From contig NZ_CP015199.1 in assembly GCF_001648155.1 (NCBI RefSeq), forward strand, positions 3,419,001 to 3,483,000: DNA of 64,000 nt. Reading direction: 5' to 3'. This DNA comes from Chryseobacterium glaciei (GTDB lineage: Bacteria; Bacteroidota; Bacteroidia; Flavobacteriales; Weeksellaceae). How positions within the stretch are numbered: the stretch's first letter is position 1; each line of letters begins with the position of its first letter. The translations under genes and the position numbers were made by a program. The notes below the pieces were generated by a model. It saw nothing but the letters and a program-made list of their open reading frames with translations, was not told the origin of the DNA and did no database searches. This document shows positions 32,893-43,100 of this stretch, piece by piece.

Positions 32893-33011
32893 CCTAACAT
32901 CCTAGCCCGGATAGCAGCGGTTACCCCACAGCAAGAGTGGGAGGGTTTGAGGGTTTAGGTGTTGGAGAGTGTGGGAGCGAGGAGTATGAGCGGATAGCCG
33001 GATTAAGCTCC
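32893..33011. repeat. REP-like element, copy 1 (CCTAGCCCGGATAGCAGC ... GCGGATAGCCGGA)
   Basis: It starts CCTAGCCCGGATAGCAGCGG and ends GCGGATAGCCGGATTAAGCT, more GC-rich than the surroundings. The same ends frame the element at 38643-38756. Its interior contains inverted pieces (CCCCAC...GTGGGAG). I infer a REP-type element of the kind linked to RAYT transposases; no such gene is in this window. Confidence 0.55.
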
Positions 33012-33018
33012 TGAAAAA

Positions 33019-33060
33019 GTGAATTGTGAATGGTTAATTTGCTTTGCTTGTCAATTTTTT
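33019..33060. repeat. GTGAATTGTCAATT-family repeat, copy c (one arm)
   Basis: GTGAATTGTGAATGGTTAAT followed by TTGCTTTGCTTGTCAATTTT corresponds to the left half of copy b. The right arm is missing, so the copy seems truncated. Confidence 0.5.
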
Positions 33061-33087
33061 AGTTAAAATAATACATTCTTACAACAA

Positions 33088-33116
33088 AAAAACTCCCCAA
33101 AAAATTGGAGAGTTTC
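33088..33116. terminator. Intrinsic terminator of ahcY
   Basis: AAACTCCCCAA pairs with TTGGAGAGTTT with one mismatch; A and T tracts lie on either side. It lies 41 nt past the ahcY stop on the minus strand. Confidence 0.65.
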
Positions 33117-33156
33117 TATATTTTGAGATCCTTCGGCAAGCACAGGATGACATTTT

Positions 33157-34470
33157 TTAGTATCTGTAGTACTCAGGTTTGAATGGTCCTTTTACGTCAA
33201 CACCGATGTATTCAGCTTGTTCAGTAGAAAGAACTTCTAATTCAACGCTTAATTTCTTAAGGTGAAGAGCAGCTACTTTTTCATCTAAATGCTTAGGAAG
33301 CATGTAAACTTCGTTTCCGTAAGCAGCAGAGTTTGTCCATAATTCGATCTGAGCCAAAGTTTGGTTAGAGAATGAGTTAGACATTACAAAACTTGGGTGT
33401 CCTGTTGCACAACCTAAGTTTACCAATCTTCCTTCTGCAAGTATGATAACTTCTTTACCTTCAATTGTATAGATGTCTACTTGTGGTTTAACTTCAGATT
33501 TTGTAGAACCGTAGTTTTCGTTCAACCAAGCCATATCGATTTCGTTATCGAAGTGACCGATGTTACAAACAACAGCTTTATCTTTCATTTTAAGGAAGTG
33601 TTCTCCTCTTACGATGTTGAAGTTACCAGTAGTTGTGATGATGATATCTGCGTTATCAACAACAGTATCTAATCTTTTAACTTCGAAACCGTCCATTGCA
33701 GCTTGAAGCGCACAGATAGGATCAATTTCAGTTACAGTAACGATAGAACCAGCTCCTCTGAAAGATGCTGCAGTACCTTTACCTACGTCTCCGTATCCGC
33801 AAACTACCACTCTTTTTCCAGCTAACATAAGGTCTGTCGCTCTTCTTACAGCATCTACTGCAGATTCTTTACATCCGTATTTGTTGTCGAATTTAGATTT
33901 AGTAACTGAATCGTTTACGTTGATTGCAGGCATTACCAAAGTTCCGTTTTTCATTCTTTCGTACAATCTGTGAACTCCAGTTGTAGTTTCTTCAGAAAGT
34001 CCTTTGATATCTTTTGTGAATTCAGGGTATTTATCAAAAACCATGTTTGTTAAATCTCCACCATCATCCAAGATCATGTTCAATGGTTTTCTGTCTTCAC
34101 CGAAGAATAAAGTTTGCTCGATACACCAGTCAAAATCTTCCTCGTTTAGACCTTTCCAAGCGTAAACAGGAATTCCTGCAGCAGCAATAGCAGCAGCAGC
34201 GTGATCTTGAGTAGAGAAAATATTACAAGAAGACCAAGTAACGTCAGCACCTAAAGCTACTAAAGTCTCGATAAGCACAGCTGTTTGAATTGTCATGTGA
34301 AGACATCCAGCGATTCTTGCTCCTTTAAGCGGTTGAGACGGTCCGTACTCTTCACGGATAGACATCAAACCTGGCATTTCTGCTTCTGCAAGGGTAATTT
34401 CTTTTCTTCCCCATTCTGCTAGGGAAATGTCCTTAACTTTGTAAGGAACGTATTGTGTTGTTGTACTCAT
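33157..34470 (-). CDS. ahcY: Adenosylhomocysteinase
   Basis: This 437-residue enzyme splits S-adenosylhomocysteine into adenosine and homocysteine and so keeps methylation running. Seen are [60 protein letters not shown], the NAD loop [11 protein letters not shown], and the C-terminal FKPEYYRY. These are all standard for AhcY. A -7/-33 promoter with a leader of about 36 nt lies upstream. Confidence 0.98.
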   Translation of the reverse strand: MSTTTQYVPYKVKDISLAEWGRKEITLAEAEMPGLMSIREEYGPSQPLKGARIAGCLHMTIQTAVLIETLVALGADVTWSSCNIFSTQDHAAAAIAAAGIPVYAWKGLNEEDFDWCIEQTLFFGEDRKPLNMILDDGGDLTNMVFDKYPEFTKDIKGLSEETTTGVHRLYERMKNGTLVMPAINVNDSVTKSKFDNKYGCKESAVDAVRRATDLMLAGKRVVVCGYGDVGKGTAASFRGAGSIVTVTEIDPICALQAAMDGFEVKRLDTVVDNADIIITTTGNFNIVRGEHFLKMKDKAVVCNIGHFDNEIDMAWLNENYGSTKSEVKPQVDIYTIEGKEVIILAEGRLVNLGCATGHPSFVMSNSFSNQTLAQIELWTNSAAYGNEVYMLPKHLDEKVAALHLKKLSVELEVLSTEQAEYIGVDVKGPFKPEYYRY

Positions 34471-34510
34471 ATGTTAATGAATAAGTTTTAATTCGAATTA
34501 TAATAAGAAG

Positions 34511-34540
34511 CAAAATTACAATTAATAATTTAGATACAAA
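34511..34540 (-). promoter_or_regulatory. Promoter of ahcY (-33 TTTG, 18 nt, -7 TAATTTTG)
   Basis: On the minus strand TTTG (34540-34537) is followed after 18 nt by TAATTTTG (34518-34511). This is close to the Bacteroidota consensus and the clearest complete promoter for a highly expressed gene in this window. Confidence 0.65.
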
Positions 34541-34605
34541 AACAGCCGGTTCGGTTTAATGATATGAAATTTTATTTAAATTAAGTTTATTTAGTCTAAA
34601 TAACC

Positions 34606-34613
34606 TATTTTTG
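34606..34613 (+). promoter_or_regulatory. -7 box (TATTTTTG) of the HugZ-like gene
   Basis: TATTTTTG fits TAnnTTTG and is 20 nt before the ATG at 34634. Confidence 0.5.
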
Positions 34614-34633
34614 CAAGGATAAATTTTTATACT

Positions 34634-35164
34634 ATGAATCATACAAATACACAGGACGAAGCTCAGAGACAAGCAAAACCTCTTACTCCAAAAGTAAAAG
34701 AACTAATCGCTAATACGAAAAGTATAATTTTAGCTACTGTTGATGCAGAAGGAACACCTAATTCGAGCTATGCACCTTTTGTACAGGAAGACAATGTATT
34801 CTATATTTTGGTTTCTTTCATGGCAAAGCATACTAAGAATCTTGCAGACGGAAGAAAAACTTCTGTAATGTTCATCGAAGACGACTCTGCTACAAAACAG
34901 ATTTATGCTCGTGAGCGTTTAACAATCGAAGCAACTACTTCTCAAATTGAAAGAGATTCTGATACTTGGAATTCTGTTGTTGGTAAATTAAAAGAAACTC
35001 ACGGAAAAGTAGTTGATGTTATCGCTGAAATGAAAGATTTTATCCTTATCGGTTTACATCCGGTTAAAGGTTCTTATGTAAATGGATTCGGAAGTGCTTA
35101 TTTTGTAGATGAAAATTTAGAAATTATGGAGCATAGAAATGAAGTGAATCATCAGTCTAAATAA
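34634..35164 (+). CDS. HugZ/pyridoxamine-phosphate-oxidase-like split-barrel protein
   Basis: This 176-residue split beta-barrel protein has VKELIANTKSIILATVDAEG, NSSYAPFVQEDNVFYILVS, ANGGRKTSVMFIED-type strands (LADGRKTSVMFIEDD) and GSYVNGFGSAYFVD near the end. The late part resembles HugZ heme-utilisation proteins, where it holds heme; FMN is the other usual ligand of the fold. Cytoplasmic. Monocistronic, with its own -7 box and terminator. Confidence 0.85.
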   Translation: MNHTNTQDEAQRQAKPLTPKVKELIANTKSIILATVDAEGTPNSSYAPFVQEDNVFYILVSFMAKHTKNLADGRKTSVMFIEDDSATKQIYARERLTIEATTSQIERDSDTWNSVVGKLKETHGKVVDVIAEMKDFILIGLHPVKGSYVNGFGSAYFVDENLEIMEHRNEVNHQSK

Positions 35165-35165
35165 G

Positions 35166-35440
35166 TTTGAGGGAAGCTGGAGGATGGAAGTGGGAAGTTT
35201 TACTACTAACTGCTTTATTTTTTAGCTTTAAAATAATGTTGAATTCACTTGAATCTTAGGATTCGAGTGAATTTTTTTTGTTTTAATTTTTAATTTCAAT
35301 CTAAATTTTCACGATCAGTTTGTCATGCTGGAAGCATCTCAACGTTGTACATTTAAGTATTCCTTAAATATTTTCACATGACAAACCACACGTTTAACGG
35401 TTAGTAGTAAAACTTCCATCTTCAAACTCCTAGCTTCCAG
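35166..35440. repeat. Intergenic palindromic repeat, TGGAAGATGGA family, copy 3
   Basis: GGAAGTTTTACTACTAAC at 35193-35210 has a perfect 18-bp reverse complement at 35400-35417. Outer modules (GGAAGCTGGAGGATGGAAG, and CCATCTTCAAACTCC with TAGCTTCCAG) extend the arms. The interior holds the terminator of the HugZ-like gene and a TGTCATGCTGGAAGCATCTC fragment near 35320. This accounts for nearly all of the 315-bp gap. Confidence 0.65.
35242..35279 (+). terminator. Intrinsic terminator of the HugZ-like gene
   Basis: AATTCACTTGAATC pairs with GATTCGAGTGAATT (one G-T pair) around a TTAG loop and runs into eight T. It sits inside the palindromic repeat copy 3. Confidence 0.8.
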
Positions 35441-35479
35441 CCCAATTTTTTTCACTAATTTTACTCAATAAATTTATCA

Positions 35480-36094
35480 ATGCCTCTGTATCGCGATTTT
35501 TCTGATGACAATGCCACGATTCTCGTATGGAAATACGATGAAACCGAAGATTTGGATATTCATAAACTTCTGGAGCCCGAAAATGCAGAAAAAGTAAAAG
35601 ATTATCATCCGAAAAAATTGCTGGAAGTATTGATGGTTCGTAAACTTTTGAAAGGTTTAAAACCAAATTCCAAGATATTATATAAGGAAAGAGAACCTTT
35701 TCTTTCGCCTAAAGATGCAGAAATTTCTATCACGCATTCTTTTCCTTTTGCAGCAATTGCTATTTCTAAGAATAAGATTGGAATTGATATTGAAAAATTT
35801 AATCCTAAAATTTTAAGGGTAATCGATAAATTCACGTATGAAAATGAAAGAGGTTTCATTCCTTTTGATAATGAAGCAACCTTTTATACGATCATTTGGA
35901 GCGTGAAAGAAAGTATGTATAAAATTCATCACTCCAAATATTGGTCTTTGAAGAAGAACTATGAAGTAAAAGGTTTTGAATTAAAACATCTTCACGATAT
36001 AAGCTGCAGAGTTTATGACGATCAGTTTTCTGATGAATTTAAAGCACGCGTAAAATTCTTCGACGATTACTGTTTTACGATTGTTGAGGAATAG
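35480..36094 (+). CDS. 4'-phosphopantetheinyl transferase (Sfp-like)
   Basis: This 204-residue protein shows the phosphopantetheinyl-transferase motifs: ISITHSFPFAAIAIS, the magnesium-binding GIDIEKF and WSVKESMYKIHH. The family loads the CoA-derived arm onto carrier proteins. It overlaps the convergent FUSC gene by 20 bp. No carrier protein or synthase is nearby, so it probably serves acyl-carrier protein or a cluster elsewhere. Confidence 0.9.
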   Translation: MPLYRDFSDDNATILVWKYDETEDLDIHKLLEPENAEKVKDYHPKKLLEVLMVRKLLKGLKPNSKILYKEREPFLSPKDAEISITHSFPFAAIAISKNKIGIDIEKFNPKILRVIDKFTYENERGFIPFDNEATFYTIIWSVKESMYKIHHSKYWSLKKNYEVKGFELKHLHDISCRVYDDQFSDEFKARVKFFDDYCFTIVEE

Positions 36095-38357
36095 CCTTAA
36101 CGGTTTCTGTAGTTTCGGATTCGCTTTTATATTTTTCGATTACCTTTCTCTGTTCTTTAGCAACATCAAAGATCAATTCCAGCACATCATGAATGTTTTT
36201 CAACTCCGTTAAATGAGAAATTTTATCGGGATCTCTTCTGTCTACGATATCGTTTTCTTCAATTTCGGTTCTTCTTTTCAACATCAAATCATCAATAGAA
36301 GAATCTTCGGGTTCGATGCGGCTTTCCATTTTCAGGGTTTCGTTGATCTCATCACCATTCAATAACGCGGAAACTTTCTGCATTTCGGCTTCTATTTTTC
36401 TGCTCCAGCTTTCTGCATCAATTTCGGGATATTCTTCATTGTTTTTTGAATATTGAGAAAGGGAAGCAGTGTATGCAGTGATAAGGTGTGAAGTTGCCAC
36501 AAATTGATGAACAACCTCCAATTTTTTCTGCTGATTTTTAGGTTCAGAAATCATCCTTTGAAAGTTATCGGAAAGATTCGCTAATGAAATAATGGCATTT
36601 TTTCGCTTTACTTTATAATCTTCAATATCAAAGTCTCCCTCCAAAAATTTAGAAATAACACTTTGAAAATAGATAAGATTGCTTTCCGCAGATTTTTTCA
36701 TTAAATCTAAATTCTGAGTATGCTCCCAAACCGGTAAAACGATGTAAGAAACCACAAAAGCAATAATTCCTGCCACGATTGTATCTACAATTCTATCTTT
36801 AAAAATAACGTCAACTTTCCCCGGACTTAAAAAATTAAAACTCAGGAAAACATAAATCGTCATAAATGAAACCGCCCAGAAATAACGACCTTTCAGAAAA
36901 CTGAAACACATGATCATACTTAAAAGCAGGATGCTAAATAAAACTGCATTAATGTGTACGAAATGCAAAATAGCATACGCAACAGAAGCCCCTGCAATGG
37001 TTCCGTATAAACGAAGTAAGTTCCGCTGTTTTGTGATGGAGTAGGCTGGCTTTAAAATGGCAACTATTGTAATTAAAATCCAATAGGCATGACCAATTGC
37101 AAAGAACTGGAACATGGAAAAAAGATATCCTAATAATAAAGCAATAGTAATTCTCAATGCATGCCTGAAATGTGATGAAGATAAAGAAATGTTGTTTCTT
37201 AAAACTTTAAAATTAAGCTTCTCTTCGTTAGGCATGAATTTTTTCAAGTCCAATCCGGTTGAAAGACTTTTTGCCAGCTTTACATCTTGTGAAAATACTT
37301 TATAGATCTCGTTGATCTCTTTTGTAATTTCATTGATACGCATTAATATTTGGCGTAAAATCATGAAATTTTCAAGAGTATCGGGAGACAGCTGTTTATT
37401 TCTAAGCTCGAAATAATGAGCATTTAGATTTTTATGTGCTAAATCCAGATTGGTCATCGGTTTTGCACGGGTTCCGATTTGAAGGGAAATCCCAATATTG
37501 GTAATCTCATCCGCCAATAAATTGAGATAATCGTGGATATGGACTAAGATTGTACTGTCTTCAAAACTTTGTTGAAGCTTTTGATAATCACTTTCGGAAG
37601 TCATTAATTTTTCGTGCAAATCCATTGAATTAAGGAACATCAACATCAGCAGTCGGCTTGTTGTTGTAGATTCGTTAACGATGGTTCTTGTCTTGAAAAC
37701 CGTTTCACGAGTTTCTTCTTGCAAGTTTTTAATTCCGATCTGTTTAGCAATAACCTGTGTTGTCAGTTTATCGAAGTCCGGATTTTTTTGATAATAATTG
37801 GCTTTGATCTTTAAAAATTCAGCTAACTGAAGATAATTTTCACCAATCATCTGACTGGCTAATTTATAAGGCTGAATTGTTGTTACGACTAGAAATATCA
37901 ATAAAAACCAAGCACAGCCGGAAGCGAAAATCAATAAACTTTTAAAAATATTGACTCCGCTAAGATGACCATCAATAAAGATCGCCATGACAACCAATGA
38001 TAATGATCCAACGGCGGCTAATCTTTGTCCGTACACGCCGATCAAAGAGAAAAACATCCCGAAAACAATAAGTTCGAGAAAGACCAGAATTTTAACATGC
38101 ATCACCAAACTTGCAATAAGCGCAACGAGAACAAAGCAGAAAATAGCAAATGTTAATGCATTTCTTCTTCTTATAAATGGTCCCGGCTGATCACAAAGTG
38201 CTACAAAGCTGGTTCCGAGAGGGAAGAGGAAGTATTCTTTCAGAATTCCGAAGTGGGCGAGAACTAAACATGGCAGAACGGTAGCCAATGTAATCCTGAT
38301 AGCAGAATATACATATTGACTTGTTACGAATTTTTTGAGTTCCGCGGAATAGTTCAT
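36075..38357 (-). CDS. FUSC-family (YccS/YhfK-like) membrane transporter
   Basis: This 760-residue inner-membrane protein has two blocks of about six helices each (residues 10-165 and 390-540), each followed by a soluble helical part, the layout of YccS/YhfK aromatic-acid exporters. ATG 38357 (MNYSAELKKF) is chosen: a -7 box at 38362-38369 lies between it and a more upstream ATG at 38378, so that upstream ATG would not be transcribed. The 3' end overlaps the phosphopantetheinyl transferase gene by 20 bp. Confidence 0.88.
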   Translation of the reverse strand: MNYSAELKKFVTSQYVYSAIRITLATVLPCLVLAHFGILKEYFLFPLGTSFVALCDQPGPFIRRRNALTFAIFCFVLVALIASLVMHVKILVFLELIVFGMFFSLIGVYGQRLAAVGSLSLVVMAIFIDGHLSGVNIFKSLLIFASGCAWFLLIFLVVTTIQPYKLASQMIGENYLQLAEFLKIKANYYQKNPDFDKLTTQVIAKQIGIKNLQEETRETVFKTRTIVNESTTTSRLLMLMFLNSMDLHEKLMTSESDYQKLQQSFEDSTILVHIHDYLNLLADEITNIGISLQIGTRAKPMTNLDLAHKNLNAHYFELRNKQLSPDTLENFMILRQILMRINEITKEINEIYKVFSQDVKLAKSLSTGLDLKKFMPNEEKLNFKVLRNNISLSSSHFRHALRITIALLLGYLFSMFQFFAIGHAYWILITIVAILKPAYSITKQRNLLRLYGTIAGASVAYAILHFVHINAVLFSILLLSMIMCFSFLKGRYFWAVSFMTIYVFLSFNFLSPGKVDVIFKDRIVDTIVAGIIAFVVSYIVLPVWEHTQNLDLMKKSAESNLIYFQSVISKFLEGDFDIEDYKVKRKNAIISLANLSDNFQRMISEPKNQQKKLEVVHQFVATSHLITAYTASLSQYSKNNEEYPEIDAESWSRKIEAEMQKVSALLNGDEINETLKMESRIEPEDSSIDDLMLKRRTEIEENDIVDRRDPDKISHLTELKNIHDVLELIFDVAKEQRKVIEKYKSESETTETVKAIPQQS

Positions 38358-38361
38358 TGTG

Positions 38362-38369
38362 CAAAAATA
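38362..38369 (-). promoter_or_regulatory. -7 box (TATTTTTG) of the FUSC gene; decides the start codon
   Basis: TATTTTTG on the minus strand ends 4 nt before the ATG at 38357, so the mRNA should be leaderless and start there. Confidence 0.6.
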
Positions 38370-38458
38370 CTTATACAAAACAAAAAAAGCCTTATAAAAA
38401 TAAGACTTTTGTTAAGATATCTTATTAATTAATATTGAAATTTAAAAATGGATGGCGG

Positions 38459-38500
38459 TGAATTGTCAATTTTGCTGCGCAAGTGAATGGTGAATATTTC
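38459..38500. repeat. GTGAATTGTCAATT-family repeat, copy d
   Basis: GTGAATTGTCAATTTTGCTG followed by CGCAAGTGAATGGTGAATAT is closely related to copies b, c and e. The full 523-bp gap 38358-38880 contains this copy, a 15-bp hairpin, a REP-like element and the porV terminator, and no gene. Confidence 0.55.
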
Positions 38501-38511
38501 CACTTACTTTG

Positions 38512-38550
38512 CAGAGCCTTGTCAAGGTTTAAAATCTTGACAAGGCTCTG
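38512..38550. repeat. Perfect 15-bp hairpin (CAGAGCCTTGTCAAG)
   Basis: CAGAGCCTTGTCAAG at 38512-38526 is perfectly complemented at 38536-38550, with a 9-nt AT-rich loop. No T run follows, so a terminator role is not supported. The next bases (to about 38640) read like a broken coding or repeat fragment. Confidence 0.6.
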
Positions 38551-38642
38551 GCTGTAGAAAATCGTAATGGAAAGATTCGTGTTTGGATTCCTACGGATGA
38601 GAAAGTGGGTTTTTATTTCGAAATTGAAAGGAATGACTGAAG

Positions 38643-38756
38643 TCCTAGCCCTGATCGCAGCATTTGTTTGAGCTCATTTTTTTGGTTTCAGCGCGGCGGC
38701 AAAGCCGCCGCGCTGAAACCAAAAAAATAGCGAGTGCGGAGAGCGGGAAAAAGCTT
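38643..38756. repeat. REP-like element, copy 2, with a 25-bp perfect hairpin
   Basis: The ends (CCTAGCCCTGATCGCAGC and GCGGAGAGCGGGAAAAAGCT) match copy 1 at 32893-33011. In the middle, ATTTTTTTGGTTTCAGCGCG and GCGGC (38676-38700) are perfectly mirrored after an AAA loop at 38704-38728. The core GCGCGGCGGC is very GC-rich for this genome. Confidence 0.7.
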
Positions 38757-38831
38757 CAAATAAAAAATAATATAGCGTTTCGATGTAATCAAAAAGCTCC
38801 TTAAAAATATAAAGTTTTGTGATGAAAAACA

Positions 38832-38858
38832 AAAAAGCTCCATCAAATGGAGCTTTTA
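38832..38858. terminator. Intrinsic terminator of porV
   Basis: AAAAGCTCCAT pairs with ATGGAGCTTTT around a CAA loop, with A runs upstream serving as the T run on the minus strand. It lies 22 nt past the porV stop. Confidence 0.8.
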
Positions 38859-38880
38859 TAAACTTGTATGTTATATTGTA

Positions 38881-40044
38881 TTAATTATCAACATTAGAAG
38901 TTTCCTCTCCGATGTTCCAAGTTAACCCGAAACGAAGCGTGTTATCTAAAGCTGTATTAATTTTAGACATATTGATAAGGTAAGAAATATCAAGTCCGAA
39001 AGAGTTGTATTTTAAACCAATACCGGCAGTTGCAAATTGTCTTGCCCCTTGTTCTTCACTTTCATGGAAATAACCACCTCTTACAGCAAATGCATTATTG
39101 TAAGAATATTCCAGCGCTCCACTATACATGATACTGTTAGGGTTTTTGAAAGATTTGCTGATACCGTCTATTGGACCAACGTTTGGTACTGCGTACATTG
39201 GTTGTCTTGTATTAGGATCCATTCCGATAAACTCAGAACCAGGAACTAAAAGTTTAGATCCTTCAACGCTAAGACCAATTCTGTTTACATCATCCAAGAA
39301 CATATCGTAACCGATACCTAATCTAGCCATTGTTGGAAGATAAGATCTAGATTCTTCGTTTCCTGTATAATCTAATTTCGGACCTAAGTTCTGGATTGCT
39401 AAACCTGCATTCAATTTACCATCATATCCTCCGATACTTGAGAATCTTGGAGATGTATAGTAAGCTGAAATGTCTACTGCAAATGAGTTTGCAGGTTTAA
39501 GAGTTGTATCTGTGTTGAAACCTCCGGCCAAGTCTGAACGAATATATCTACCCGTTACAGCCATTGAATAAGAATCTGAAAGTTTTAGACCGTACGCTAC
39601 ATCAATTGAGAATTCGTTTGGCTTAGACGTACCCATAGAAGTAACTTCTGAACCTACTAATTGAGTTAAATCTACTTCACCCATATTGAAGTAATAAATA
39701 CTCGCAGAGATGGTAGATCTTTCTTCCTGCCCTAGAAACTTATGGAATGCACCATATAGTAAAAATACATCATTGGTAAGTTTTCCCATGTAAGGCGTGT
39801 AGTTGATACCTACGGAAGAACTTGATCTGCTAAAAGGATATTTCGCTGCATTCCAAAATTGAGAAAACGCATCAGGAGAGGTAACTACACCTTGATCTCC
39901 CATACCTCCGGCTCTAGCATCTGGTGCGATTCTTAAAAATGGAGCCCCGGTTAACACAGGTCTTACAAGACTTAGATCTTGAGCATACCCTAAAAAACCA
40001 GCACCTAACCCAATTCCTAAAAGCAGTTTAGTAGTTAAATTCAT
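38881..40044 (-). CDS. porV: Type IX secretion outer-membrane protein PorV
   Basis: This 387-residue beta-barrel has a signal peptide (about 1-21, ending LGYAQ) and the strong PorV opening GAPFLRIAPDARAGGMGDQG with VTSPDAFSQFWNAAKYPFS, and ends in an aromatic-rich strand (TLRFGLTWNIG). PorV (LptO) carries type IX cargo to the PorU protease in the outer membrane. It is encoded 59 nt after porU, its functional partner. Confidence 0.95.
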   Translation of the reverse strand: MNLTTKLLLGIGLGAGFLGYAQDLSLVRPVLTGAPFLRIAPDARAGGMGDQGVVTSPDAFSQFWNAAKYPFSRSSSSVGINYTPYMGKLTNDVFLLYGAFHKFLGQEERSTISASIYYFNMGEVDLTQLVGSEVTSMGTSKPNEFSIDVAYGLKLSDSYSMAVTGRYIRSDLAGGFNTDTTLKPANSFAVDISAYYTSPRFSSIGGYDGKLNAGLAIQNLGPKLDYTGNEESRSYLPTMARLGIGYDMFLDDVNRIGLSVEGSKLLVPGSEFIGMDPNTRQPMYAVPNVGPIDGISKSFKNPNSIMYSGALEYSYNNAFAVRGGYFHESEEQGARQFATAGIGLKYNSFGLDISYLINMSKINTALDNTLRFGLTWNIGEETSNVDN

Positions 40045-40103
40045 ATGTTGTCTTTTATATATTATCAGTTTTTTGTTAATATTATTATCTATTATTTTTT
40101 AAT

Positions 40104-43100
40104 TTATTTCAAAAGTACCATTTTTTCTACAGCTGTGGCACTTCCTTTGCATTTTTCTTGGTTTTGACTTTTTGCAAATATCTTAAAAATATACGTACCT
40201 TTTGCTACTGTTGACCCAAAATCGTCTCTTCCGTCCCATTCTATTGCCTGACGTGGCGTTCTAAAGCCCTGTAGGAACGGTTCTGCAACAACAGGTGTAG
40301 ATAAAGTTCTTACTAATTTTCCTGTAATTGTATAAATCTGAACATTTACATCCAAAATATCATCACAATTATGCTCAAACTGAATGTAGGTTTTGTTTGT
40401 AAATGGGTTTGGCCAGTTCAATGGTCTGTTAATCACCAAGTGTTGGTCTGCTTCATCCTTAACTTCAAAGTCTAACGTAGAGGTTGTCGAATTATTGTTT
40501 ATATCCCAAACTTTAAATGTTAATTGGTGTTGACCAATCGCTAAATTCCTGAAAGGGTAGGTTACATTCCCTTTTTGGTAATCTGCTAAACTTGGGCTCA
40601 AACATCCGTTTCCTTCTCCTGAAGCATAAAAATCATTCAGAACAACTGTATTGATAATTTGACCGTCCAAATATACTGTAATATCGTGACCGATACCAGA
40701 TCCTGTAGAGTTTATTCCTGTATCATCTGTAACGCATGCTAACAACATTGGGCTTTGGTTGGTGATACCTCCGTTAGCGAAGTTGGTGTTGTTCATGTAT
40801 AATTTTACTTTTGGCGGTTCGCTGTCATTAATTCCATTAGGGTTGATATCACCGACCTGTACCGCCTGATTGTTGAATACATCTGTCGCTTTGTTATCCG
40901 CATAAGCTAAGATCCTTCCTTCTCCGATGGCGTAATTAATATCTTTCGGAACGTAGAATTCTACAGTAAACACTCCATTTACAGCTGTTCCTGATGCTTT
41001 TACGATGGCACTTCCTTCTTCTGTATAATTAAGAACGGTAAGATTTCCATCGTTATTTAATGTTTTTTTGTTTAATCTTTTATCGAAAATGTTAATAACA
41101 ACTCTTCCGTTGAAGCCTGTGTTAATTGTTCCGTTTAGATTATTAATGTGTCCTTTAACTTTTACAAAATCAAGACCTCTGATCAATCCCGGAACCGGAG
41201 TTTCGATATTATCAATTATTAATAAACGTTGAGGTCTGCTTAATTTCATTGCAGGATCACCAAGTAGATTTACTTTTAAGTGATTGGAGTCTGCTCCGCT
41301 TAATTTCTTGGCATTTAAATGAGCATTTCCTAAAGAAATAAAATCATCACCTACCATTTTGAAAATTTGTTTCGTATAAGTATCAGTAAATGCAATACCA
41401 TAACCAATACCTACCGCACGGCTGGAAGTGATCATTGTAGAAACCCCTCCTTGTTTTAATTTAATAAACTGCTCACCTGCAGAGAATATCTCAGGATCAT
41501 CCCATAATGTAAATTCACATGTTATTGTTGATACAAATGGAAATCTACTATAAATATTAGAGAAATTATTTGAGTTCTGAATTTCATCTGTCGTTAATAC
41601 TCTTTCCTGAGCCCATCCATTGATACCTCCATGTCCGAAATAGAAAAGATATAAACTGTTCCCGATATCATTAGAAATAGCCTGATTTACCTGTGGATAT
41701 CTTTGTCCTCCTGCTGTACTTTGAGCCTGAAATGCGTCAAGATATAGTTTTCTTACGTTGTATTCTTTAAGAGTAGGACCTGTCTGTTCGAAAACACTTA
41801 CCAAAGCATTATTCATTGTAGTATGGAATGGTATTGGAGTAGCACTACTATTTTCATCGTGATCATCATCTACAACGAAATCAAGTTTCATACGCCATTC
41901 TCCAAAAGGAGTTGACTGGCTAGGAAGGCTGTTGTAATAAGCCAAAACCTTATCCATCATATTAGATGCCTCTGTCGTGTTTGCGGCAGGAATTCTTCCA
42001 ATCGGTAGATCGGGAAGATTACTTGTGATGAATTGAGCCGTCTGAGGCTGTGTCATTACAATATAGTCATCCGTTACAAAAGAGTTTACAAAATCTCCGG
42101 ATGCTTCACTTTCATAACTTGAAACAACATTTGAGTTATTTGGGATTCTGTTTTTATAATCATAAGATGTATCTCCTAGTATAAATACATATTTTAATTT
42201 TCCAGCTGGGGTATTTAATTTGGTTACAAAATCTCTGATTGCTGTAAGATCTCTGCTTCCGCTTCCGAATTCGTTGTAGATTTTATTAATGTCCACTATC
42301 TGAACAGCGAAGTTGCTTTTTGTCTGGTGATAATTGGCTAATCTTTGAGCTTGACCCATCATTTCCGGAGTCGTAAGAATCAGATAATCTATATTTTGCA
42401 ACGCTGAAAGATCCTGATTGGCAATTCTTTCAACAAACTGAGGGGTAAAAGCTGCATCTGCTCTAAAAGCTACAAATTCATTATTAAAATCTTGGTTTCC
42501 CGTAATATATCCAAAGTTGAAATTAGCATTTCCTGTTGCTTTATTTACTCTTCTGTTAGCATTAGTGATATCTGTAACATCCCATACCTGCTCCATTGCA
42601 GAGGTGTTTGCAATACTGAAACCATAACCTGTATTGGTGCCACTGGCAAGAGAAAAATCTCTGAAGCTCATTTGTGAACCATTAAAACTTAGGTTTTCTT
42701 TGTACTGTACTTCCACATAATCCATATAGAAAGTCCCGTTAGGATTAAATGTAATATTTGGAGTATACTTAAAAGTAATCTGATTTCCCGTTAAACCTGT
42801 TATTGTTCCTTCATATTTTATAGGACTAAAATCATAAATATAATTGGATGAATTGGTAGGTACGTTAAACGGAATCGGATTTTGATTATTAATACTGATT
42901 GTAAGAACATCTTGTTGAGCTTTATAACCAACTGCTCTGGTTCCGTATCTAATAATATCTGAGCCTTGGATAGGTGAGTTCGTATTAAGCGTAATCGTTT
43001 TTTCTGTAGTAAACGGAGCGTCTTCTACCCATATTCTTCCAACTTTTAGTAAGTTTTTTTGATCATTATCGATCACTTGATAGTTATCGTATCTCGTAAT

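Larger units (their letters stand above)
32742..33156. other. Gene-free gap with a REP-like element and repeat fragments
   Basis: The 415-bp gap between the YiaA-like gene and ahcY holds a REP-like element at 32893-33011, a GTGAATTGTGAATGG fragment at 33019-33060, the ahcY terminator and a CCTTCGGCAAGCACAGGATG fragment at 33130-33149. No tRNA or open frame of note is visible. Confidence 0.6.

Noticed and set aside
32742..32900. A 53-residue N-terminal extension of the YiaA-like protein
   Set aside because: It has no hydrophobic or conserved content, runs into a repeat, and the family starts at the ATG at 32741.
32893..33011. A tRNA or other structured RNA gene
   Set aside because: The GC-rich block shows no cloverleaf or CCA-like end and shares its ends with another intergenic element at 38643-38756.
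38358..38378. An upstream ATG for the FUSC transporter
   Set aside because: A -7 box lies between it and the second ATG, so it should not be transcribed.
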